Of a stretch of DNA of 64,000 bases, positions 8,860-17,124 are shown in pieces. The notes under the pieces were generated by a model that worked only from the letters and a program-made list of their open reading frames with translations, did not search any database and was not told the origin of the DNA. Both the position numbers and the translations under genes were made by a program. Within the stretch, counting starts at the first letter, position 1. Every line of letters begins with the position of its first letter. The DNA comes from Streptomyces liliifuscus. Its GTDB lineage: Bacteria > Actinomycetota > Actinomycetes > Streptomycetales > Streptomycetaceae. Location: NCBI RefSeq assembly GCF_016598615.1, contig NZ_CP066831.1:10106001-10170000 (forward strand), written 5' to 3'.

Positions 8860-8983
8860 GGGCCTCTGCTTCGGATGGGCGTGACGGAGGTCGGGCAGCT
8901 GAGGCCGCGGAGCCCGATTCCCCCGGGACGCCGCGGCGAGAACGACGTTAGGGCGGGGCAATGCATTCCACCAGCGACTGGAT

Positions 8984-9000
8984 TGCATGGAACCCATGCA
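8984..9000. promoter_or_regulatory. Palindromic operator candidate in the divergent LysR intergenic region
   Basis: TGCATGG-N3-CCATGCA, perfect 7-bp arms, sits 64 nt upstream of the LysR start and 125 nt from the divergent gene. LysR regulators typically autoregulate from such a site and activate the divergent target. Flanking ATTCC (8965) and GGAAT (9007) extend the dyad imperfectly. Confidence 0.5.
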
Positions 9001-9063
9001 TCTGAGGAATGTGTTGGGGGAAGATGGTGACGACCGCGGGAGCATCCTGGAGACGGGACGGGC

Positions 9064-9948
9064 ATGTTCGAGATCGACGCGCTGCGGCTGCTCGTGGCCG
9101 TGGCCGAGACCGGATCGTTCACGAAGGCGGCCGCCCGGCTCAACTACACCCAGTCCGCGGTGTCCCGACGCATCGCCGCGCTCGAACAGCAGGCAGGCGG
9201 CCTGCTGTTCGAGCGACTGGCTCGGGGCGTACGGCTCAATCCCGCCGGCCGTACGCTGCACCGGCACGCCATGGAGGTGCTCGACAGGCTGTCGCGGGCG
9301 GAGCGGGAGCTGGCCGTGCTGCACGCGGGGCACGGCGGGCTGCTGCACCTGGGCGCGTTCGCCACCGCCAACATCTCGCTGGTGCCCACCGCCCTGCGGG
9401 CTCTCCAGGAGGCCCGGCCTGATGTCGAGGTCGTCGCGGTCGAGGGCTGGACCGACACGCTGATGGAGCGCCTCGCGGACGGGGCACTGGACCTGGCCGT
9501 CGTCAGCGACTATCCGTCAGGTCTGCCGCCGGCCGACGGGGTCACGACGACCGTGCTGTGCGAGGACGAACTGTTCGTCGCTCTGCCGCGCGGGCACCGC
9601 CTGGCCGGAGCGGCGACGGTCGACCTGTGTGAACTGCGCGACGAGGCATGGCTTCACAGCGCGTACGGAGACCGCCCCACCATGCTCGCCGACGCCTGCG
9701 CACGGGCCGGCTTCACCCCAAGGAAGATCATCCGGATCGCGGAGTGGACCGGGAAGTTCGGCTACGCGGCCGCCGGGCTGGGAGTGGCACTGGTCCCTTC
9801 GCTGGCCGCCCGGGCGGTCCCCGACGGACTCGTCCTGCGCCGCCTCACCGACCCGGCCCTGCGCCGGACCGTACAGGTCGCACTGCCCGCCGACCCCATC
9901 CCGGCGGCATTGAAACTGCGGGACCTGCTGCGAGACGCCGCCGACTGA
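9064..9948 (+). CDS. LysR-family transcriptional regulator
   Basis: 294 residues, the usual LysR length. The N-terminal winged helix-turn-helix is intact: LRLLVAVAETGSFTKAAARL, NYTQSAVSRRIAALEQQ, LLFERLARGVRLNPAGRTL. The rest is the two-lobed effector domain (LHLGAFATANISLVPTALRA; LDLAVVSDYPSGLPP; ELFVALPRGHRLAGAATVDL). Divergent from the DUF6585-like membrane gene with a palindrome between them, so that gene is its likeliest target. The effector is unknown. Confidence 0.93.
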   Translation: MFEIDALRLLVAVAETGSFTKAAARLNYTQSAVSRRIAALEQQAGGLLFERLARGVRLNPAGRTLHRHAMEVLDRLSRAERELAVLHAGHGGLLHLGAFATANISLVPTALRALQEARPDVEVVAVEGWTDTLMERLADGALDLAVVSDYPSGLPPADGVTTTVLCEDELFVALPRGHRLAGAATVDLCELRDEAWLHSAYGDRPTMLADACARAGFTPRKIIRIAEWTGKFGYAAAGLGVALVPSLAARAVPDGLVLRRLTDPALRRTVQVALPADPIPAALKLRDLLRDAAD

Positions 9949-10016
9949 ACCGTTCCCGGGGAGGGGGTTCCTGATCGTCAGTCCTGGCGCGGCATCGCGG
10001 CGGTCTGACTCAGCGT

Positions 10017-11759
<1,743 letters not shown>

Positions 11760-11832
11760 GTGCGGTCCTTTGCTCGGTGAACAGGGTCGTGCGGTCGGCA
11801 GCTGTAGCCCCGAATGCCGGCCGATGAATGAG

Positions 11833-11861
11833 AAACTAGACGATACGGTCCGTCTCGTCAA
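11833..11861 (-). promoter_or_regulatory. Promoter of the ABC-F gene
   Basis: On the minus strand: -35 TTGACG (11856-11861), 17-nt spacer, -10 TAGTTT (11833-11838), a good match to the Streptomyces housekeeping consensus. A start near 11826 would leave a leader of roughly 65 nt before the TTG start codon, long enough for attenuation as seen in other antibiotic-inducible ABC-F genes. I see no clear leader peptide. Confidence 0.6.
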
Positions 11862-12018
11862 GCTCTTTGGGGGTGCCGCGCCTGGCGTCGAGGTGCGGCC
11901 GCGCGCGCTGCCGTGCCCGGCGTCGAAGTGCACCGGCGTGTGCGCTTGAGGTGCTCCGCGGCCCGCCGGAGCCCGCTGCGGGAGGGTGGTGCGGGAGGGT
12001 GGTGCAAGGGTATAGAAA

Positions 12019-12033
12019 CTGACGACTCGTCAG
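12019..12033. promoter_or_regulatory. TetR-type palindromic operator (CTGACGA half-sites), copy 1
   Basis: CTGACGA-C-TCGTCAG is a perfect 15-bp palindrome ending 14 nt before the DapB-like start codon. With its flank (GAAACTGACGAC) it nearly matches a site at 39858-39872 upstream of a nitronate-monooxygenase/acyl-CoA-synthetase pair. Two such sites imply one regulator, probably of the TetR family by site geometry (inference). Confidence 0.65.
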
Positions 12034-12047
12034 GTTACGCTCCGCGC

Positions 12048-13310
12048 ATGATTTCCACGGTGGTCTGGGGAACCGGAAATGTCGGCCGTGCGGCGATCCG
12101 TGCGGTCGACGCGCATCCGGCGCTCGATCTCACGGCGGTACTGGTTCACAGTCCCGGGAAGGTCGGCCGTGACGCGGGTGAACTCGCGGGTCTGGACCGG
12201 GTTCTGGGTGTCGCGGCGACGGACGATGTCGCCGCGGTGCTGGCAGCGGGGCCGGGGGCGGTGGTGTACGCGGCGTCGGGTGACATCCGCCCCGACGAGG
12301 CACTGGCCGACATCGGCACGGCGATCCGGGCGGGTGCGGTGGTCGTCACTCCGTCGTTGTATCCGCTCTACGACCAGCGCAACGCCCCGCCCGAGTTCCG
12401 CGACCCCGTGCTCGCGGCGATCGCGGACGGTGGCGGGTCGCTGTTCGTGTCCGGTGTCGACCCGGGCTGGGGCAATGACGTACTGCCCCTGCTGATGAGC
12501 GGACTCGGCACGGTCGTGGACGCCGTCCGCTGTCAGGAGATCTTCGACTACTCCACGTACGAGCAGGAGGAGTCGGTCAGGCATCTGATCGGCATGGGTC
12601 ACCCCATGGACTACCAGCCGCTGATGCTCGCGCCGTCGATCCCGACCATGGTGTGGGGCGGCCAGATACGGCTGATGGCCAGGGCCCTCGGCGTCGAACT
12701 CGACGAGATCCGCGAGACCTTGCAGCGCCGCGCGCTCGACACCACCGTGAGCACCCGGACCATGGGTGACTTCGAGGCCGGCACCCAGGGCGCCGTGCGC
12801 TTCGAGGTGCAGGGCATCGTCAAGGGTGAACCCCGCCTGGTCATCGAGCACATCACCCGCATCCACCCGAGCTGCGCCCCCGACTGGCCGTCACCGCCCA
12901 ACGGCGACGGAGCACACCGCGTGATCATCGAGGGCCGCCCGCGCATCGAGGTCACCGTGGAGGCCACCGACGAGGGCGACAACCGCTCCGCCGGCGGGAA
13001 CGCCACCGCCGTCGGCCGGCTCGTCGGAGCCATCGACTGGCTCGTGGACGCGGAGCCCGGTCTGTACGACGCCCTCGACGTGCCGCTGCGCCCGGCGGTC
13101 GGCAGACTCGGCGCGCCCGGACCGCTCGAAGCACCCACGCCGCTCGAAGCACCCACGTCGCTCGAAGCGTCCGCACCGCTCGAAGCGCCCGCGCCGCTCG
13201 GAGCGCCCGCGCCGCTCGGAGCGCCCGCGCCGCTCGGAGCGCCCGCGCCGCTCGGAGCGCCCGCGCCGCTCGGAGCGCCCGCGCCGCTCGGAGCGCCCGG
13301 AACCAAGTGA
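12048..13310 (+). CDS. DapB-like NAD(P)-binding dehydrogenase (2,4-diaminopentanoate dehydrogenase-like)
   Basis: 420 residues from the ATG at 12048. An N-terminal Rossmann fold begins at residue 2 (ISTVVWGTGNVGRAAIRAV), followed by the dihydrodipicolinate-reductase-like region (VVYAASGDIRPDEALADIGT; LFVSGVDPGWGNDVLPLLMS). The core ends at about residue 350. Family members include 2,4-diaminopentanoate dehydrogenase and many untested actinomycete oxidoreductases near acyl-CoA genes. The last 65 or so residues are a low-complexity tail of ten six-residue units that is not part of the family fold. A perfect palindromic operator sits immediately upstream, and a carboxymuconolactone-decarboxylase-type gene follows 98 nt later. 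Substrate unknown. Confidence 0.82.
   Translation: MISTVVWGTGNVGRAAIRAVDAHPALDLTAVLVHSPGKVGRDAGELAGLDRVLGVAATDDVAAVLAAGPGAVVYAASGDIRPDEALADIGTAIRAGAVVVTPSLYPLYDQRNAPPEFRDPVLAAIADGGGSLFVSGVDPGWGNDVLPLLMSGLGTVVDAVRCQEIFDYSTYEQEESVRHLIGMGHPMDYQPLMLAPSIPTMVWGGQIRLMARALGVELDEIRETLQRRALDTTVSTRTMGDFEAGTQGAVRFEVQGIVKGEPRLVIEHITRIHPSCAPDWPSPPNGDGAHRVIIEGRPRIEVTVEATDEGDNRSAGGNATAVGRLVGAIDWLVDAEPGLYDALDVPLRPAVGRLGAPGPLEAPTPLEAPTSLEASAPLEAPAPLGAPAPLGAPAPLGAPAPLGAPAPLGAPAPLGAPGTK
13113..13292 (+). repeat. 18-bp in-frame tandem repeat, ten units
   Basis: Ten 18-bp units encode the C-terminal tail of the DapB-like protein: four diverged units of the type AP-x-PLE, then six identical APAPLG units. The gradient from diverged to identical copies suggests recent expansion at the 3' end by slippage. 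Confidence 0.95.
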
Positions 13311-13408
13311 CAACCAAGTGACATCGACGCCGACAGGCCCTTGTCGGCACCCCAAGGACGCGCCTGCGGCCCCGGCCGAGGCCGGGAACGTGGACGAAGG
13401 AGTCCCGG

Positions 13409-13888
13409 ATGAACGTCGACATCCCCGAGGGCAAGCACCCGATCGAGTACGTGTGGGGCGACATGGTCCCCGGCATCGGGCCCGCCGCCGCGAACTTCTC
13501 ACTGGCCGTCTACGCCCACACGACCCTGGGACTGCGCGAGTTCGAGGCCGCCCGGCTTCGGATCGCGCAGATCAACGGCTGCCTCTTCTGCCTCGACTGG
13601 CGGACCGAGCGGGACGGCCACAAGGTCGAGGACGACTTCCCCGACGCCGTCGAGCACTGGCGCACGACCGACGCCTTCGACGACCGCACCCGCCTGGCCG
13701 CCGAATACGCCGACCGCTACGCACTGGACCACCACGGCCTCGACGAGGAGTTCTGGGGCCGGATGACCACGCACTACAGCCAGACCGAGATCGTCGAACT
13801 GACCATGAGCCTCGGCTCCTGGCTCGCCTTCGGACGGCTCAACCGTGTCCTGGGTCTCGACGCCATGTGCGTACTGCCGGGGCACTGA
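13409..13888 (+). CDS. Carboxymuconolactone decarboxylase / AhpD-like family protein
   Basis: 159 residues; AAGGAG lies about 6 nt before the ATG. The AhpD-like core helix carries the pair in INGCLFCLDWRTERDG (CxxC), which in AhpD supports peroxidase or disulfide chemistry; here the surrounding sequence is closer to the uncharacterised actinomycete branch than to protocatechuate-pathway PcaC. All-helical and soluble. It follows the DapB-like gene and probably shares its transcript. A strong hairpin follows it. Confidence 0.82.
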   Translation: MNVDIPEGKHPIEYVWGDMVPGIGPAAANFSLAVYAHTTLGLREFEAARLRIAQINGCLFCLDWRTERDGHKVEDDFPDAVEHWRTTDAFDDRTRLAAEYADRYALDHHGLDEEFWGRMTTHYSQTEIVELTMSLGSWLAFGRLNRVLGLDAMCVLPGH

Positions 13889-13896
13889 ACCGGTCC

Positions 13897-13925
13897 GGGG
13901 CCGCCCGGCAGACCCGGGCGGCCCC
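13897..13925. terminator. Bidirectional terminator between the AhpD-like gene and choA
   Basis: Perfect 12-bp GC-only stem (13897-13908, 13914-13925) with a 5-nt loop, 8 nt after the plus-strand stop. It lies between convergent genes. Confidence 0.85.
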
Positions 13926-13929
13926 GATC

Positions 13930-13999
13930 TCGTCCCCCTCTCGTCCCCCTGGTCTCCTTGGTCTCCTTTCGTCCGCCTTTCGTCCGCCTCTCGTCCGCC
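13930..13999. repeat. Degenerate pyrimidine-rich short repeats
   Basis: A pyrimidine-rich stretch made of imperfect TCGTCC-type units, ending in three near-identical 11-bp copies of TTTCGTCCGCC, in the convergent intergenic region beyond the terminator. No coding potential or clear function. Confidence 0.5.
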
Positions 14000-14057
14000 G
14001 TCCGGGACGGGGCGCGTTCGTCTCCGGGCCGTGCACGCGCACGCGCTCGGGTCGTCG

Positions 14058-15701
14058 CTACAGGTCCGCCGCGATGATCTTCTCGATGTTCCGTTCGGCG
14101 AGCGCCGTGATGGTGACGAACGGATTGACGCTGGTGTTGCCCGGGATCAGCGCGCCGTCGATGACGTACAGACCCGGATGTCCGTGCAGACGGCCGTAGT
14201 TGTCGGTCGCCTTGTTGAGCACCGCGCCACCCAGGGGGTGGTACGTCAGGTGGTCGCCCCAGATCTTGTAGGCGCCGAAGAGGTCGGTGCGGTAGATCGT
14301 CCCCTCCTTGGCGTTGATCTTGTCGAAAATCGTCTTGGCCATGTCGATGGACGGCTGCTTCCAGGCGGTCTGCCAGTTGAGATCGACCTTGCCCGCCGAC
14401 GCGTTCCACGAGAACTGGGCGCGGTTGGGGTTCTTGGTGATCGACAGATAGAACGAGGCGAAGGTCTCGATGCCGGTGGGCAGCGGCGCCACCTCGGCGA
14501 ACGCGCCGCCCGCGGCCCAGTTGTCGATGCCGGAGCACGGAATGGACGACTGCACGGCACCGGTGGGGTCCCACAGATGGTTGGCGCGGCCGCACATCAC
14601 GTTGCCGTTGTCGCCCCAGCCCTTGCCCACCTCGCTGTTGAGGCCCGGCAGCGCGCCCGTTGCCTTGAGCTTGACCAGCAGCTTGCTGGTGCCGACGCTG
14701 CCGGCCGCGAAGAACACCCGGTCCGCGGTGACGGTCTTGGTGGCCGTGGTGTTGCCGCCGGTGTCGAGTTGGTCGATGACGACCGTGTAGCGGCCGCCCG
14801 TCGCCGGAGCGACCGAAGTGACCTTGTGCAGCGCTGAGATGGAGACCCGGCCGGTCGCCCTGGCCCTGGCGAGATATGTCTTCTGGAGCGACTTCTTGCC
14901 GTAGTTGTTGCCATAGAGGATCTCACCCGCGAGCGCGGACTTCGGTACGGTCCCGGCGGCCTCCTGTTCCATGTAGTCCCAGTCGTACACGTCGGGCACG
15001 AAGACGAAGGGGAAGCCAGAACGCTGGGCGTGCTTACGGCCGACGCGGGCGTACTGGTAGCAGTCGGCGGTCTCGAACCATGTCGGGTCGACCGTGCCGA
15101 CCCCGAGACCGGAGTTGGCCCGCGGGTAGTAGACGGAGTACATCTCGTCGGCGTTGACCGACGGGAGGACGGCGCCGAAGTTCTCCCGCCTCGGAGTGAC
15201 CGCCATCCCTCCGTTGACCAGTGAGCCGCCGCCCACGCCGCGGCCCTGGTAGACGATGATGCCGCCCATCTCCTCGGCGTCCAGGATCCCGGTGTAGCGA
15301 GGGACGTCCTTGTCGATGGGGAAGCCGAGGAAGTTGCTGAGCGGCTGCTTCGTCCTGGTGCGCAGCCAGTAGGAGCGGTAGTCGGGGCTCGTCGTGTTGG
15401 CGAAGATCTTGCCGTCCGACCCGGGGGTGTCCCAGGCCATGCCCATCTCGATCATGTGGACGTCGACACCGGCCTCGGCCAGGCGCAGAGCGGCCACGGA
15501 ACCGCCGTATCCGGTGCCGATCACGAGGGCGGGTACATGCGCCCCCGGCTCGATTGCGGCGGCTGCGGCTGTCGTGGCGGCATGCGCCGGCAGTACCTGG
15601 CCGGCGAGCGCCGCCGACCCAAGAAGAGAACCAGTTCCAGTGATGAATCTCCGACGAGATACGCCTCTAAGGCGCGTCCCACGTGGGGAATCGTCGTTCA
15701 T
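14058..15701 (-). CDS. choA: Cholesterol oxidase (GMC-type FAD oxidoreductase, secreted)
   Basis: 547 residues. The ATG at 15701 is chosen over one 21 nt upstream because GAGGAG lies six bases before it. A Tat signal (GVSRRRFITGTGSLLGSA, cleavage after AHA near residue 41) exports the folded flavoprotein. FAD motif GTGYGGS at 62-68. The active-site elements of Streptomyces cholesterol oxidase are recognisable: FAEVAPLPTG (base Glu), TYHPLGG (His) and NTSVNPFVTI (Asn). It oxidises and isomerises cholesterol to cholest-4-en-3-one with release of H2O2, the entry step of sterol use. It is separated from other sterol-type genes in the window but carries an exact KstR-type operator in its leader. 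Confidence 0.93.
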   Translation of the reverse strand: MNDDSPRGTRLRGVSRRRFITGTGSLLGSAALAGQVLPAHAATTAAAAAIEPGAHVPALVIGTGYGGSVAALRLAEAGVDVHMIEMGMAWDTPGSDGKIFANTTSPDYRSYWLRTRTKQPLSNFLGFPIDKDVPRYTGILDAEEMGGIIVYQGRGVGGGSLVNGGMAVTPRRENFGAVLPSVNADEMYSVYYPRANSGLGVGTVDPTWFETADCYQYARVGRKHAQRSGFPFVFVPDVYDWDYMEQEAAGTVPKSALAGEILYGNNYGKKSLQKTYLARARATGRVSISALHKVTSVAPATGGRYTVVIDQLDTGGNTTATKTVTADRVFFAAGSVGTSKLLVKLKATGALPGLNSEVGKGWGDNGNVMCGRANHLWDPTGAVQSSIPCSGIDNWAAGGAFAEVAPLPTGIETFASFYLSITKNPNRAQFSWNASAGKVDLNWQTAWKQPSIDMAKTIFDKINAKEGTIYRTDLFGAYKIWGDHLTYHPLGGAVLNKATDNYGRLHGHPGLYVIDGALIPGNTSVNPFVTITALAERNIEKIIAADL

Positions 15702-16015
15702 GCGCGGCTCCTCACTCTCCATAGAGTGAAACGGGTTCTAATGCCACCCTCATAAGAAGTCACGCCATACCCTGAGGTAACTTTCAAACGATCACAAATT
15801 GGGCATCACGTACACCACGAGACAACAGGACATGACTGGAACACGCGTTGACACGGGGCGCCGCGCTGACCCCCGCAGACGGACAAAGCGCCGCCTGCCG
15901 GTCGAGCGGGCCGACGTGGGTGCCGAGCCCTCGCTTGATGCGTTGTCGCTGGTGGGTGCAATGATCGCCGTTGCCGGCGTGGGCACGCTGGTTTCAAGAC
16001 TCGGGGATGGTTCAT
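15702..16015. other. 314-nt intergenic region upstream of choA and the 16016 gene
   Basis: It contains the choA ribosome site and KstR-type box at its left end. From about 15800 to 15990 both strands have short open stretches, but none has a ribosome site and family resemblance together, so I call no gene. It is slightly richer in AT near 15720-15830, consistent with divergent promoters. Confidence 0.6.
15727..15740 (-). promoter_or_regulatory. KstR-type operator upstream of choA
   Basis: TGAAACGGGTTCTA (reverse TAGAACCCGTTTCA) fits the mycobacterial KstR pattern T-N2-AAC-N2-GTT-N2-A at all eight fixed positions. It lies 25 nt upstream of the choA start codon, where a bound TetR repressor would block the promoter or early transcript. 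A second exact match precedes the FadE26-like gene at 26441. Confidence 0.7.
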
Positions 16016-16627
16016 ATGGACACGTGGCAGGAGCTTTCAGCGTTGGTGGAGGAGCGGCTGAAGGCCATGTCGCGCGGGGAACGCGGCGTGTTTGCTGCTG
16101 GTGTCGCGGAACGGCTCATGAGCTGGCACGAGGGACTGCCCACGGACGAGCAGGCGCCGTTCACCGTGGGCCTTCGTCCTTTGTTGAACTCCGTGTGGGA
16201 GGGCGTTCTCGGTGACTCGACGGCTTTCTCGGTCGTGAAGCACCGTGTCGCCGAGTACATGCTCAGCGAGTACTGCCACAACGACGGCCAGGACGGGCCC
16301 GATGACGCAGACGAGTCTGCCGCAGCGGCGACGTTGTATGCCGCGCATGCCTATCTGTTCGGCTGCCACGACTTCGCCAACTGGGCTGGTCGCCGGGCGG
16401 TGGAGGCCGTTGATCAACACCTTGAGTTCCTGGCCGAGCAGGAGGAAGACGAGCTCGTCCCTGATTCGGACGAAGCGCTGACCTCTGAGTTGCAGCGGCA
16501 GTTGCGGGACCTCGACCTCATCGCGAACTACTCGAAGGATCTTCGCTACTCCAGCGTGGGACTGCCTATGGACACCTCGATCCGACTGCGCGTGGAGCTT
16601 CGAGCTCCTCTCTCCGGCCGTGAGTGA
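16016..16627 (+). CDS. Hypothetical helical protein
   Basis: 203 residues, ATG at 16016 behind GGGGATGG (an ATG 9 nt earlier is possible). Predicted almost entirely alpha-helical and acidic (WQELSALVEERLKAMSRGER; EFLAEQEEDELVPDSDEALT). The middle (FTVGLRPLLNSVWEGVLGDS; AAATLYAAHAYLFGCHDFAN) faintly recalls DUF416/immunity-type proteins, but I cannot assign a family. Codon use is less GC-biased than its neighbours, which hints at acquisition. It lies next to an ankyrin-like remnant and a STAND NTPase gene. Confidence 0.65.
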   Translation: MDTWQELSALVEERLKAMSRGERGVFAAGVAERLMSWHEGLPTDEQAPFTVGLRPLLNSVWEGVLGDSTAFSVVKHRVAEYMLSEYCHNDGQDGPDDADESAAAATLYAAHAYLFGCHDFANWAGRRAVEAVDQHLEFLAEQEEDELVPDSDEALTSELQRQLRDLDLIANYSKDLRYSSVGLPMDTSIRLRVELRAPLSGRE

Positions 16628-17124
16628 GTGTCCGCGAAGCCGGAGTGACTCGTCGTCCGCCTGGACCAGGGCCACGACCTCATCTGGCCCGTGCTGATCC
16701 GCCATCCGATCCACCAGTGGCGCCAGGGCCGGTCCCGCCCCCGCATCACGGCGTATGCCCTCGCCGGCCCCGCTACGGGTTCATGGCGGCGTCATCGAGA
16801 ACCCGGCCTCGTCTTCAAGGACAGCAAGGCTCGCAGCGCCGCCCTGATCCGCGGTTCCCAGGACCGACGGGCGGACGCCCGTGGACCTCGCCGTTCACTA
16901 CGGCCATGACCTGGCAATTGAGTTGTCGCAGCGGCACATCAGCGGGTGAGGCGGCGCAGGCGAGGGCGCGACGAACACGATCGCGGCCTGCACCTCACGA
17001 TCACCGTGTCGACGTCGCCCGCCGCCTTGAGGACGTCTCGGTGAACCCGAGGAACGCCACAGGCCAGTTGTCCGGTGGTGAGGGACTGGCACCAATCCGG
17101 TGTCAGAGGGAATGATCAGGTCCC
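16628..17124. other. 497-nt region without an intact gene
   Basis: No reading frame here combines a start, a ribosome site and recognisable sequence. It holds one possible remnant (16848-16949) and, at the right end, the promoter region of the STAND gene. The disordered composition compared with neighbouring genes suggests decayed coding DNA. Confidence 0.6.
16848..16949 (+). pseudogene. Possible ankyrin-repeat gene remnant
   Basis: An open fragment ending at a TGA (16947-16949) reads TDGRTPVDLAVHYGHDLAIE and then LSQRHISG. The TPVDLA...YGH pattern is the conserved core of an ankyrin repeat, yet the frame is closed by a stop at 16845 and no upstream exon-like continuation is seen in other frames. 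Read as the C-terminal tip of a lost ankyrin protein; the match is short, so confidence is low. Confidence 0.35.

Noticed and set aside
15799..16015. Small plus-strand open frame upstream of the 16016 gene
   Set aside because: No ribosome site and no family resemblance; overlaps the start of the better-supported gene.
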